From positions 1,736,001 through 1,800,000 of the forward strand of contig JASBNA010000002.1 of NCBI GenBank assembly GCA_038087015.1: a stretch of 64,000 nucleotides of DNA, read 5' to 3'. How positions within the stretch are numbered: position 1 is the first letter of the stretch; every line of letters starts with the position of its first letter. The notes beneath the pieces are model-generated. The model was not told where the DNA came from and ran no database searches. It saw only the letters and a list, made by a program, of their open reading frames with translations. The stretch is from Cerrena zonata. Lineage: Eukaryota > Basidiomycota > Agaricomycetes > Polyporales > Cerrenaceae. Shown here one piece after another: positions 1 through 11,936 of the stretch. Made by a program: the position numbers and the translations under genes.

Positions 1-1656
1 GAAGGTGGCGAACGATCATTCCACCAACGAGCTCCTCTCGATCAGAGCTTGAGCGCCAGTTTCAAGTTCCTGCATGTCTCTGGGACCGCTAAAAGCAAGA
101 GCTTCCAACTTTCTCTTGACATAGCTGAACCAGGTGCTACGACTGCTACTGATGGTGCTGAGGCTACTGGTGACGGTCGTATCTGGGCCTCTTTCGACTC
201 GGCTCCGGTCACGATCATCTCAAAACCATCTAAGAAGACGGCCAAGACTCGAAACCTCTCCTCGTGTATTCTCGCCGGGGGACCAGTTTCTCTATTCAAT
301 CGAATTAATTCCCAGACGGTTCGCACGAAATACATGACTGTTGACCAAACTCAATTATGCGCGAGTAATACCTCTTGGTCTGCTTTCAATGTAAACGTCA
401 TTCGTCCTTACGGTGATGTCCCCCCTCTTGGTATGTTCATCCAGAGTAGTATCTGCAAATCAAAACTTATGGCCAGATGCTCTAGCAGGTCCACAGCCAC
501 AACCTGTGACCTACGGTAGTGAAATCAGTCTATCTGAAACCATGTCTGGGACACAAACGGCTCCCCTTGTTATTCGTAAAGTTGACAAGGGTCGAATTGT
601 CGCTGATGACGGGGGGCCTGTGAGTCAGATGCAGAAGATCGCATTACAGCGTATCAATCCTGATGGTACTCGTCATTACCTTTCTGCGGCGGGTCCTATG
701 CCAACCGCTCCCGGATCCGTTCCCCCAACCTCCCCTAACCTCGCGCATCAGACGGGTACTCACCCTCTGTTGTTCCAGGCACCGAGAGTTCGTGAAGAGG
801 TCAAAGACGGACAACGAGTAATGACTGATGAAGTTGATGATTTCCTGTGTTGGACAATTGTTGGGATCTGTAAGTTCTTCTATATCAGTATATCATGCTT
901 GCTAACACTCCGCGAACACCAGCGAAATTCCAATACACATTCTTCGACGCGTTTGGACAGGGCGATACTGTTCCCGATACCCCCATCACACCTTTCCCTA
1001 CTTTGTTTACTGCGCCTGTTTACAACGCGAAGAATCAAACTCTCGATCTGACAGTTGCGAACTTCTTCTGCCAAAATCCCAAAGATGGGAGCCCCTGCCC
1101 ATTAGATGTTTATTTAGGTAGCATTGGCCCTTTGCGGTTACGTGCTTATCAATCATCTATGACGGGACCTCTTACTGCAGTATCTCCATTCATCCGCATA
1201 GTCCACAACCACAATAGCCCTGACCGAGAAGAATACCAACGTTTTGGTGGACTACCTCCTATCAACATGGAAGACGCCGCACTAGCTCCCAAGACAGGCC
1301 CAGTGCACACCATTGTAGTCGTTGATCTCCCACCCATTCAAGAGATCATTCGCGCTTTAGAAGATGACGCGACATTACCTACTGGCCCGCCTACCAATGG
1401 AGAACGGCGAAGTAGTCCGCCCAATAGCGACTCTGCCACTCGACCGGACCCGCGCACTATCAGTGGTCGTAATCTACCCTTGCTTTTCATTCGTTCATTC
1501 GATGGCGTCGGTTACCATTCTGGGCGTGCGATCGTCGTTGATAGTATGTTTGTAACACCCGACATGGCTGGGATAGGCGGTATCGACCCTATGACAACCA
1601 ATCCCAATTTCTTTGGCGGAAGTAATCTCCAAGGGTGGGCGTTGAGAGTGGTCTAA
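1..1656 (+). CDS. CSL family transcription factor (Su(H)/CBF-type), 5' end cut off by the window
   Basis: Sequence-specific nuclear transcription factor of the CSL family, the DNA-binding effectors of Notch in animals. Fungi have CSL proteins but no Notch. The 5' end lies outside the window. Exon one carries the Rel-like N-terminal domain, with the family signature VTIISKPSKKT followed by FNRINSQTVRTKYM. Exon two carries the beta-trefoil domain, with PLVIRKVDKGRIVADD and a PVSQMQKIAL segment. Exon three begins KFQYTFFDAF and runs into the C-terminal Rel/TIG-like part (DVYLGSIGPLRLRAYQ). Introns are about 430-488 or 430-496 (two possible acceptors) and 870-922. The stop is at 1654-1656. Family assignment is firm; which fungal CSL class it belongs to cannot be told without the N-terminus. 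Confidence 0.88.
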
Positions 1657-2113
1657 AACATTTCTACGATCTCTTCAGGCAGATATTGTGTGTTGCTATG
1701 TTATTGCTGCGCTGTTCATCTTTTGTCATTGCTTTCGTCCCGCTTCCACATTGTTATTCTGTGTTGTACATTTATTGTTTTAGTATTCACCCCGTGTCTT
1801 TACTTGGTTATCATGTTTGCGATATCCTTAATTGAATGTATGCTCTCCTCTTTCTGGTTATATCATGATTGGGTTATCGTCGATCCGTCAGAAGGATGCC
1901 AGTGTACAACGTTGCTGCCCAGCCAGACACGTTGCCTCTGAGAGCCCCTAAGACGAAGTAAGCTTTGATCGATAGAGGGTCGTGTAGAAAGAACCAAGAT
2001 TGTCGGTTGGATACTGAAGATGCCGACGATACTGGCACGATTCGGATATCGTTCATTTATTTCGTCGCATCGCTATTTTCCTCCCCTCTAGCGCCGCGTC
2101 CTTTGGGGGCATC
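1657..2113. other. intergenic region between the CSL gene and pyruvate kinase
   Basis: About 0.45 kb with T-rich runs after the CSL stop, as expected for a 3' UTR, then the pyruvate kinase promoter. Short open frames here show no recognisable protein. Confidence 0.6.
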
Positions 2114-2120
2114 TATAAGA
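2114..2120 (+). promoter_or_regulatory. TATA box of pyruvate kinase gene
   Basis: A TATAAGA element lies 65 bases before the ATG. It is followed by a C/T-rich leader ending in CCACCATG, a layout typical of highly expressed basidiomycete glycolytic genes. Confidence 0.6.
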
Positions 2121-2178
2121 TATCCAGTGGCCCCATCTTGTCACTCTCCATCCACCCTCCCTTCATCATCCTTCCACC

Positions 2179-4450
2179 ATGTCCACAAGCATCAAATCCA
2201 GAGTCGAATGGAACGCTAACTTGAACACCGAGACGGCCCCTGTGCCCACAGAGGAGACCAAGTTCCACCGCAAGGTACGCATACAACGCGTCTACATCGC
2301 GTTGAGATTTTTGACTCATGGCGATCTCCACTCTAGACTGCTATCATCGCCACTATTGGTGTGTAGAATGGAAGTGGGAGTTCATGGATATGTACTGATG
2401 GATATACTGTGTGTTTTGTGTGCTTTGCTTAGGCCCCAAAACCAACTCTGTCGAGGCGTTGGCAAACTTGAGGCGCGCTGGTGTGAACATTGGTTTGTCT
2501 TCCCGTCTCTCAAATGGATATCGGTGTTGACTAGGATGTGTCATAGTTCGTATGAACTTCTCCCATGGAGAGTATTCATACCACCAGAGTGTCATCGACA
2601 ACACGAGGAAGATGGTCGCTGGTATGTTCTTTTGACAATCTCGGATTCTATGCACCTAAACTCGCGTTTTAGCCGACCCTGAGGGTCGCCCCGTTGCCAT
2701 CGCTCTCGACACCGTACGATATGTTTTCCCTCACATCAGAAACACCATGCTTACTCTTGAAAACAGAAAGGACCCGAGATTCGAACTGGTTTGATGAGGG
2801 ATAACATCGATGTGAGTATATGCGCCATGCTTCATTACGTCCTCGGTTCCTAGATCTAAGCGTTATCTATTAGATTGCTATTAAGGCCGGCCATGAATTC
2901 ATCGTCAGTGTCGACACAAAATACGCCGAGGCGTGTGACGATAGGGTTATTTTCGTGGACTACGTGAGTAGCTATATCTATATGCTAGTTTCTATTCTTA
3001 CAGTGTGGTGTAGAAAAACTTGCCCAAGGTGACTGCCCCCGGCAAGCTCATCTACGTTGATGATGGTAAGTTTCTTCACTTTCCATAGTCAATGTCATGT
3101 CTAATCTATTCTATCAGGTATTCTCTCTTTGCTCGTCACCGGCATTGACGGTGACAATGTCCACGTCCGTGCCGTGAACAACGGTACCTTGTCTTCTCGC
3201 AAGGGTGTCAACCTTCCCAAGACCGACGTCGATCTCCCCGCTCTCTCCGAGAAGGACAAGGCTGACTTGCTCTTTGGTGTCAAGAACGGTGTCGACATGA
3301 TCTTTGCTTCATTTATCAGGCGGGCTGACGATGTGCGCGATATTCGTCGCGTCCTCGGTCCTGACGGTGCCAACATCAAGATCATCGTGAAGATTGAGAA
3401 CGAGCAAGGTGTTGCCAACTTTGACGAGATCTTGAAGGAGACCGATGGTGTCATGGTCGCTCGTGGTGATCTTGGTATCGAAATCCCTGCTAGCCAGGTA
3501 TTCTATGCTCAGAAGATGATGATTGCCAAGTGTAACATCGCTGGCAAGCCTGTCATTGTTGCAACCCAGATGTTGGAGTCTATGACTGTAAGTTCAAGTC
3601 AATGTGTTATACCCGGCCTGAGAGTGTTCTAACATGGCTTACAGTACAACCCCCGACCCACCCGTGCTGAAGTCAGCGATGTCGCTAACGCCGTCCTCGA
3701 TGGTTCAGACTGTGTCATGCTTTCTGGTGAGACTGCCAAGGGATCGTATCCCGTCCAGTCTGGTAGGTGTTCATCTATAATCGATGTTTATAATATTTCA
3801 TTGACACTTGTGCACAGTCCTCATGATGGCGGAGACCTGTTTGCTCGCCGAAGCTGCTATCTGCTACCCTCCTCTGTTCGATGAACTCCGCTCAGTCACC
3901 CCTCGCCCGACTGAGACTGCAGAGTCTGTCGCCATTGCTGCTGTCGCTGCCGCCTCTGAGCAAAACGCGAGCGCAATCATTGTCCTCACCACCAGCGGTA
4001 ACACTGCTCGCTTGATCTCCAAGTACCGCCCAAGTGTTCCTATCATCACAGGTAAACCTTATAATCGAGTCTTTTTCAATGATATGTCATGCTGATATGA
4101 TTATTTCTAGTCACTCGTAACCAGCAGACTTCTCGTCAATTGCATCTTCACCGTGGATGCTACCCCTTCTGGTACCCTGAGCCCAGAGGTATCGAGGCTC
4201 ACCAATGGCAGACAGATGTAAGTTGGAGCGATCTTTCTGCTGCGGACGTTGTACTTAATTGTCATAGGTCGATAACCGTATCCGTTGGGGATTGAGCAAT
4301 GCTCTGAAGATCAACATCATCAAGCCTGGCACCACTGTTGTTGCTGTCCAGGGCTGGAAGGGCGGCCTTGGTCACACCAACACTCTTCGTGTTCTGTCTG
4401 TGCCCACGGACTCCGCAGATCTGCAATTGCAGCCACTTGGAGCCAATTAA
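2179..4450 (+). CDS. pyruvate kinase
   Basis: Catalyses the last step of glycolysis in the cytosol: phosphoenolpyruvate plus ADP to pyruvate plus ATP. The start [16 protein letters not shown] follows a CT-rich leader. The N-terminal half is split into many very short exons that join to [31 protein letters not shown] and [12 protein letters not shown], all invariant in the family. The large exon near 3119-3588 holds the signature [17 protein letters not shown] with the catalytic lysine, followed by [13 protein letters not shown] and VATQMLESM. The end has the allosteric-site part [14 protein letters not shown]. The product is about 530 residues, normal for fungi. At least ten introns are present, unusually dense at the 5' end. 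No frame breaks were seen. Confidence 0.96.
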
Positions 4451-4791
4451 GTTTGAGATTTAGGATATCGATTAGGCATTAGAGTGTCAGCCTTTGTAAT
4501 GTAGTCATCTTTCCGCAGCGAATGAAATGTACAATGTCCATGCAAAAGCTATGATTGTCTGGCGTGACGGTGTTTGTGTGTGATTGATGATTGAGGCGAA
4601 GGCAGGCCGGCTGGAAAGAGTATTGACGCCTGGGTGAAGAGAGTGCATCGCTGTCGTCCGAGTGCGTCTGTAGCAGAGTCTCTTTTCCTGGTTCTCCTCT
4701 TCTAATCTATACTCTCTCCTTATTCCCCTCCTACACCTCCTCTCTCCGCCCAGGTCGTCCCCGTGACGGCCATCACACTCCGCTTATCCGT

Positions 4792-7269
4792 ATGGCCGCC
4801 TCTATATATTTCCCTCAGCGGTCAAATGGCTTTGCTGAAAAGCACTCTGGCTCTTCCAACGGTAACCTCCCAATGTACTCCTCATCATCCGCAGTGCAGA
4901 GAAATGGCGCAGACACCACCATTCCGAGTCCTGGTTCATCTACACTACGCTACCCATCCCCGGTGTACGAACCCGACGGCTACGGCTACTGACACCCAAT
5001 CCCAGCCGGATTCAACATCTCGTGGTCAACCAGATTGGTCGAAAACGTGGAGCTGTGTTGCTTCTCATCTGCTTTACCGCTATATACCTTGTATTTGCAC
5101 TACATAGACGTTACGGGACCGAGGAAAAACAGTGGCCTACACCAATACCGTTCGGTGACCCACCAACACTAGTCTACAGACGAGAAGACTTGCAGCGGAT
5201 ATGGGAATGGGAGGTGGCTGCAGGACACTATCCAAGTAGCCAAAAGGGTACGTCTTGTTTAACCTTGACTTGTGCCATCACAATGTTGACACGTTTGCAG
5301 TCCCCGAGCAGTTAGCGTTCTCGCAGCCGCCAGTAAACCCGGCACTGCCTGCGCGCAAGTCCACTTCCCCACCTTCGCGTTTCCGTGGCCCTACGGTGAC
5401 CAATACCCTTGGTACTGGCTCAAAACGCGTGTATCTTGACTTGCAGGCTCAACCTCCCAATGTTGCTTATGCACCGCGGCCTGTGCCCGGCAGTATTGCG
5501 GACATGGATATTGTTATGGACCACTGTGATTTCTCGAATGACAAGGTATGTATAGCATGAGGATTTAGAAAGGTCATTTACTGATAGAGGCGCTACAGTA
5601 TGTTCGGGATTGCTTAGAAGTACTACGGATAGGCGGAGGCTTGGATGTTGGCAAACGGGTACGGAGAGGCAAGTTCGATGAATGGAAGTACATGTACGTG
5701 GAGACTGGCGAACGGGACAACACATCAATCACCGATCCTTTCCTACGACCCTCTTTCGCGCTCAAAACTCAGGGAGAGATAGACCCGACGGAAGAGTTCA
5801 CAAAGAAACGTGGTGCTGAATGGGAACCTCATCTTCACTTGCCCGCCCCTCCGAGATACGTTTCCCATGTCCAGTCCCCCGACGCTTGCGACCCAGAGAA
5901 CCCTCGCGTGTTCCACATGTTCTGGACTGGTCCTTTCACCGATAAACCGTATCTCGCTTTGCTGTCCTACCTCTTTACGCAAAACCTTGGACTTCATTTA
6001 GACCACCCTGATCCTGCAGTTTGCAGACCCAAGTTCTGGCTTTGGATTAACCCCGGTCCTGCTGCATCAATGCCTAACCCCAATGCCGTACGAGACATGT
6101 TTGACGATTTGAAGAAAAATCCTTGGGCGTCGCCGTTCCTTCACCCTCGATTCAAAGACGTCATTCAATTCAAGCTATGGAACACTACAGAACAACTCGA
6201 TAACACTGCTGAGCTCAAGGATGAATGGCGTACCCTTCGTGACAGTCTCTTCAACTCTGGTGGTTATGTCGAGAAGGTACCCCAGAAGGCCGAAACGACG
6301 GAAGCTGCGGAAACCACTGTTGAAGAGAAGGAGGACTATGTTGACCCTGCGACGACAACGACGAAAACTGACGAGGAAGACAAGATCAACCGTGTGGGCT
6401 CTAAATCCCCTTCGTCTTATGACCGTCTTTCTGTCATCCTTTCCGATATGGCTCGTTTCGTACTTTGCCATAGATTCGGAGGTATCTATTTGGACGCCGA
6501 CACTATCTTCCTCCGAGATTGGGAAGAACTCTTTGGTTGGAGAGGTGCTTTTGCTTATAGGTGGTCTCGTTTGGAGAGGTATAATACTGCGGTGTTGCGT
6601 ATGAACAAGGGTTCTGCGTTGGGAACATTCTTGTTCCGTACAGCTTTGAAGAACGGTTTGGATTTCCATCCGATGACCATCTCGAGGTACACAAAGGACG
6701 CTCATCTGGAACCTCTTTTGTTGCGTCTACCTGATGCGCTCTTCGATGCTGCATGGTTGAACACTGAACAGTACCAGAGGGACCGTCCTCCTCAGCCTTA
6801 CTTCACTGAGTACGTATCGTTTTCTGTGACTCAATCTACGGGCGATGCTTATAACAAATTACAGGTTCGGCGATTTCTTCGATACTCCCGCAGTATCCAG
6901 TGGGTCCCCTCAGGCGCTTGGTTTCGATGGATTCTTCAAGGGTGCTTACTCTTACCATTTCCACAACTTCTGGTGAGTTTTGAATTAGTCTAACAACCCC
7001 ACCCATTTGAAATCAACAATATTGTTTGCAATAGGTGGAAACCTTTCGACCCTATTCGTAATTTCCCCGATCTTGGACCTAGGTTCGCTGAAGGTGAACG
7101 TATTGCCCGTCAACAAATCAACGGAGGCACTGGTATGAACTCGACCGATGAAGACCTTGTAGCAAACGATAAACGGGACTTGGACTGGTCCATCATCATG
7201 AAACGTACATGTGAAGCGTACATTCGGGGTGAACGACCAAACTTGTACGGAGAGTGGTTGAAGTGGTGA
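4792..7269 (+). CDS. type II membrane glycosyltransferase with DXD sugar-binding motif
   Basis: Probable Golgi glycosyltransferase of the DXD-containing family (Gly_transf_sug, alpha-1,6-mannosyl/GlcNAc-transferase-like). A short Ser-rich cytosolic tail is joined by an intron (about 4963-5033) to IGRKRGAVLLLICFTAIYLV, a single membrane anchor. A lumenal stem and catalytic domain follow. The core includes HMFWTGPF, then ARFVLCHRFGGIYLDADTIF with the DAD metal/nucleotide-sugar motif at about 6490-6505. An acidic, repetitive insert (about 6280-6400) separates the two halves of the catalytic region. Further introns lie near 5248, 5547, 6813 and 6973. The stop follows YGEWLKW. The sugar and acceptor cannot be predicted. 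Confidence 0.85.
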
Positions 7270-8580
7270 TCTTGAACGGCTCATCTCCACACAAAATCGA
7301 AGACACCAGATTAGTGTGTCGGTGTCCCGAGTTTTTTGCTTGAGTGGCCCGATGCGTCCTGTTGGGCATTATTGCATTTGTTTTTTTAGGGGCACTCATG
7401 CATAATAAGTCGAGGTTTGCTTGTGTACATAGCGTCCTTCCTGTTGCCTTTTTTGGAGCAACAAGTATAACCACCCTTCCTCCCCGTTCACCCCTGCCCT
7501 CCTTCTTCCACGTCGCTGGTCGGTGCTTCAGGTCCCAGTTCGTGTCTAATGTCATTTGTTGACTCTACTCATTATTATCATCGTTTTTTTACTACCGTTT
7601 TTTGGTACTTGTTTGTCTAATTACAACGCTATCATCAACTTTTTTTTCTCCGACTCTTTTCTCTTTCTGTCTCTGCTCTCTGTCCTCACGATTCGGTAAT
7701 GCTGTTATGCTTATATGAGGGATAACGCGGTAACGATGCGTGCCACACACGCAGCTTCATAATGGTTCCTTGCTCCTTTTTTGGGTTGAGTGTGTTTGCT
7801 CTTTTTTTCTGCTCTGTTCGATCCCACCTCATTGGACGTCGTAGACACGTAGCTTGACTCCTCAAAGGATAATGACTTTTTTGTTAGTAGCTTTCAATAC
7901 CAATACCAAAATCATAGACTGTATTATCTTGCGGTGTGATGAGCTTTGCATCGAATGTGACTATTTGATATGAAATGTCATACATAGGCTGCAATTCACA
8001 CTAGTTGTTATACTAGTACTGTCTTACTTCATGTTTCATCATGCAACGACCCGTTCCAAGAATGGCATTATAGCTACCGTAACAGGGCTTGACCGTCCAA
8101 GTTTGAGACATTTCATTTATACCGGTACCGATGGCGTATGGTTACTACTAAGCACTCAGGCACCTTGGCACTCTTGGAGGAAATTTGTGGCTAGACGAAT
8201 TTTTGTAAAACTCGGTACTAGTGCGGGATACGTCGAACGCTGCTCGACGGCGTGGTCATAAATGACGAGTGTCTTCAGCTTGAGGAACTTCTGTGTGTGG
8301 GAAGAAGATCGTCATGACGTGCCCGGATGCCTTTTTCTACCACGAGAAGGTACTATATAATACACGGTCAGAGATTCTAAAAATAGAGATGGTAGTGGTA
8401 CTTTATACTCATGACACTATCCGTACCACTATGTCATTGTCATCTTATAACAAACCACCAAGATTTTGGGACACTGTGAAGCAGATATCTTGGTTGCACT
8501 CGTTCAAACTGGTTATTGATACATTCATTCTCTATAAATTGCATTTCCTGGTATACATGCAGGGCCGTTCGGGTTCTCTA
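7270..8580. other. long intergenic stretch, no gene recognised
   Basis: About 1.3 kb between two gene 3' ends (convergent genes). The first part is T-rich, with several poly-T runs (about 7580-7660 and 7800-7880). Two open frames of 76 and 142 codons lie at 8031-8261 and 8293-8721, but their translations show no domain and the second runs into the epimerase gene on the other strand. No repeat or transposon structure was seen. Confidence 0.5.
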
Positions 8581-9698
8581 TCATTTCCCGGCAGCTTTCG
8601 CTTGAGCAGCATCGACGGTCGACTTCAGAATGGCGATGACCTCTGCAGGGTTCTCCGCTCCAAAGACGGCTGTTCCAGCAACAATGACGTTACTCCCTAT
8701 TTAATAATGACAGTCCGATAATTCATCGGTCAGCGGAGTCTCACAGTGGCGTGTAATCACGATACATACCAGCGTCAGCACAAACTCCAATAGTCTTAGG
8801 ACCCACACCACCATCGACCTCGATATCCTTGTCGGGGAACCGGGCTCTGAGCTCTGCTACCTTCGGTACGCAGCGTTCAATAAATTTCTGACCGCCCCGA
8901 CCTATTTTGCCGTGATAAAGTGTCAAGATTAGAGAGGGGTTCGGAGCCGGCTAGGACGAACCTGGGTAAACGGTCATGACAAGTAACATGTCAGCGGCCT
9001 CCGCGATTTCGTCTGTGATAGCTGTGGAAGGTGTGTCTGGGGAGATTGCCACACCGGCCTTCATGTTCCGAGCATGAATAGCATCTATGAGAGCAAGAGG
9101 CTCAGCTAGAAAATGACGTTAGTATTCCATTTCTGTAAGAGATAGTTGAGAGAGCTTTACCGGTTGCTTCGAGGTGAAAGCAGTAGAGTGAACCTCCAGC
9201 ATCAGCAATATCGTTTACCCACTGCGGTAAAGATGAGCGGGAATGAGAAATGAGACAGTGATTATGGGCACAGGTTGGCGCAGACCTTTTCTGGTTGCGC
9301 GACCATCATGTGGCAATCCATGAATATACCTGGGACGGTTTTGGATACACATGCCAGGATTGGTGCGCCTATCGGGTTCGGTTGAGTTGTGTACTGGTAG
9401 CTAGATAATGTAAAGACGTACCCATTGTGATGTTAGGCACGAAATGGCTTCCCGATTAATATTATTAATTAGCATAATGCGGTAGGTATAGAGTAACCTG
9501 AGGGGTACCCATCCATGACATCTAGAAGGCGAGGAGGATGTCAGATGGGATTGATCGAGGATGATCTACGAGTTCAGAAGGAAGAAACCAACCCATATGC
9601 AGCCACTCTGCACCATTCTTGATCATCCGCTTACATTCCGCGGAAAGTTGACCAAAGTCTGAGGCGAGGACGGAAGGCGAGATAATTGCGCGAGGCAT
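8581..9698 (-). CDS. ribulose-phosphate 3-epimerase
   Basis: Interconverts D-ribulose 5-phosphate and D-xylulose 5-phosphate in the non-oxidative pentose phosphate pathway, in the cytosol. The protein starts MPRAIISPSVLASDFGQL, the family's N-terminal strand. The TIM-barrel metal and catalytic residues are present: HMDVMDG (split by an intron after HM), MDCHMMV and EVDGGVGPKTI. A phosphate-binding end reads VIVAGTAVFGAENP. The C-terminus is AKAAGK. About six short introns interrupt it, the last just after CADAG. It is transcribed away from the secreted-protein gene at 10072, with a shared upstream region of about 370 bases. Confidence 0.95.
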
Positions 9699-9942
9699 TG
9701 TCGAACTACGAGGAAAAGGCTGTGTAAAGTGCGATCTGTGAATGAAGGTGTACTGGAGATTGAAGTGATATGACGTCTGCGTTCCCGCGCCTGCCAAGGC
9801 TGTGCAAAAAGTTGCGCCGCGGTTGGCTGGAGTGTGGAATGGGGGCCTGTGAGGGGCCTGTGACTAGCAACTGCGGGCTTCTAGTGCTTCGGTTGGCTGT
9901 GTTGCCATCTCCTATACCAGCCTATACCCTGCCCTATTCACT

Positions 9943-9949
9943 TATATAT
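9943..9949 (+). promoter_or_regulatory. TATA element upstream of secreted protein gene
   Basis: TATATAT about 125 bases before the ATG at 10072, followed by a strongly C/T-rich leader (about 9950-10070), which suggests a well-expressed gene. Confidence 0.4.
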
Positions 9950-10071
9950 CTCCCGCAACGCTCCACAATCATCTCCCCATCTCCCTACATCTTATATAGA
10001 TTGCCTTTCGTCTTCGATTCTACCCCACTTTTCGAAACTTTCTTAACCTTACTCTTACTCTTCCCATTATC

Positions 10072-10732
10072 ATGTTCGCCAGACTCTCCATCGCATTCTG
10101 CTTCTGCCTCGTTGCCTCTGTCTTCGTTGCAGCTAACCCCATTACTGAAGGGAAACGCCAAGATCGTAAGTAGGCCGTCATATCAAATATCATACTTATA
10201 CTGACCATTCTCTTAGTTGGTAGCATCTTCAACTCCCTCACCTCCGATGCTGGATCTGTATTCTCAGTCGCTACCTCTGGAGCTGCCTCCGTCTTCACCG
10301 ATGTAACCTCGGGAGCTGGTGCCATTGCAACAAAAGTCACCTGTCAGTAATTTGATTACCTCCTGGTATCATTCCATATCATTTTTGCTGATCTCCATAC
10401 TCTAGCCATCGGTGGTGTTGCTGCAACTGTCATTACCTCTGCCGGCGGTGAAGCGATCACACTGGCAACAGATGCCTTCGGCACTGTGACTAGCTTCGCT
10501 GGCTCGGAATACACCATTGCTACCGCTGCTGCTGTCTCCCGTGCTTCAAGTGTTGCTTCAGCTGCATCGACTGCTGCAAAGTAAGTGACTGTTGTGCCCA
10601 CATTGCAACCGCACATACTGACTGGAAAATTCTAGCTCCGCTGCACCACCTGCACTCATCTCATCATCTGCTTTGATGAGCCTCGCAGCTGTTGTCACCT
10701 GTATTTTCGGCGGTGCAATGCTCGTTGTGTAA
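10072..10732 (+). CDS. small secreted Ala/Ser/Thr/Gly-rich protein, probably GPI-anchored
   Basis: No family recognised. Spliced from four exons (introns about 10167-10216, 10341-10407 and 10581-10635) it gives about 163 residues. Residues 1-21 form a signal peptide (MFARLSIAFCFCLVASVFVA). ITEGKRQD follows, with a KR dibasic site that fits Kex2 processing around residue 29. The mature part is poor in charge and cysteine, with repeated SGA/TSxAG motifs (SVFSVATSGAASVF, SVFTDVTSGAG). The C-terminus is a hydrophobic tail (SLAAVVTCIFGGAMLVV) after NSAAPPAL, as expected for a GPI attachment signal. Likely cell-wall or surface located; function unknown. Confidence 0.75.
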
Positions 10733-11026
10733 ATGTTTTAATGAACCCAAAATGGACACTTCGCGTGCGTTGTATAACCCAAACCAGTCGTTCATACCCT
10801 TTCGTTTTAGACTACGGACTTGTTAGCCTCTTCCACTCGTAGTCGACACATTATTATTCGAACCTTCACTGTAATTGCTATAATTGCTGTACTCACAAAT
10901 AATGAGTATCTTGATCGACAATTGACTGATCTTGTAACTCAAACACACTGTCGGAGTAAGTTCAACATAGCCAGTTCTATTGCAATAAATGCATGATATT
11001 GAAATGAATGGATATCAGGTACTAAA

Positions 11027-11686
11027 TTAGTCCTCCTCGTTCAAATCCTTCTGAAGCTAAAGATAAAGTTTAGAGATGGTACAAACACATGCCTTCATCA
11101 ACTTACCTGTGCATTGAAGAAGAGCGAGTTGTTTCCCCAAGGGAAAGGACGGGCTGAAAAGAGTGCTTTAGGGTCGACTTAGTACAAGAACCAAGACATA
11201 TGATACATACCACGGCGGTACAAGAAGTCGTAGCGAGGGGGTTGAGGGTACTTTCCATCGTTCTCGTGGATGAGGTGCTCAATGTGAGCCTCGTGCTCCT
11301 TCTCGAGGTTGCGAGTCCAGAGGGCGCAAGCAGCGACTGTTGAAATAAACGCAAGTTGATTGGCGAGTGCAAACCTTAAGTCAAAAGCGGATACATACTG
11401 GCAGGAAGGCAAACGTAGAAGCTATATCAAGGGTCAATACTAGTCCTAGTGACCTAGTAGTATAAATACACACCTGATCTTGCGCCACATATCAGCGGTT
11501 TCTGTACAAATCCCAGTATAAACACCCTATCAACAAGAAATATTCTACAAAATACGCACGAGCAGCATGATGCTCCAGAGCGAGCTGCTTCTCATGATAG
11601 CTGGCTTTGGCTACATCTGCAGTAGCAGAGTAGGATCGGGTGGCGCGTGGTAGCACACGCAGAGAGCGACGAGCAATCATCGACAT
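11027..11686 (-). CDS. COX13: cytochrome c oxidase subunit 6A (yeast Cox13 type), mitochondrial
   Basis: Nuclear-encoded single-span subunit of respiratory complex IV in the inner mitochondrial membrane. The basic, acid-free N-terminus MSMIARRSLRVLPRATRSYS is a presequence. It is followed by ADMWRKISFYVCLPAV leading into the membrane span, a conserved EHEAHIEHL matrix/IMS part, and the family hallmark RPFPWGNNSLFFN. Introns near 11030-11110, 11168-11210, 11337-11400, 11420-11475 and 11500-11558 split a product of about 120 residues. The last exon encodes LQKDLNEED. It lies head to head with RPN2, 250 bases apart. Confidence 0.9.
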
Positions 11687-11936
11687 GGTGGTTCAAGGTA
11701 AAGGGCAATGTTGTGTGTTTTGCGGGTCTAGTCGGGCACCAGAGCTCTCAAACACAGTCGAGGAGGTCGCTGGTTGCTTACCTAATATCATCGCCATTTT
11801 GAGCCATTCCGGAAATGGAAGGCAGGCGCCTGAGGACGCGTTCAGTGAGCGTACGCGTCAGCGTAAAGTGAGAACACACACTCAGTCCACTCGGACTTAC
11901 TTCATTCTTACCTTTATCACTTTCTTTCTCGCCATC

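Noticed and set aside
7560..7900. Poly-T runs as possible transposon tail
   Set aside because: No target-site duplication, terminal repeat or reverse transcriptase remnant was seen nearby; ordinary AT-rich 3' region.
8293..8721. Open frame of 142 codons in the gap after the glycosyltransferase
   Set aside because: No domain or coding-like pattern, and its end overlaps conserved epimerase sequence on the other strand.
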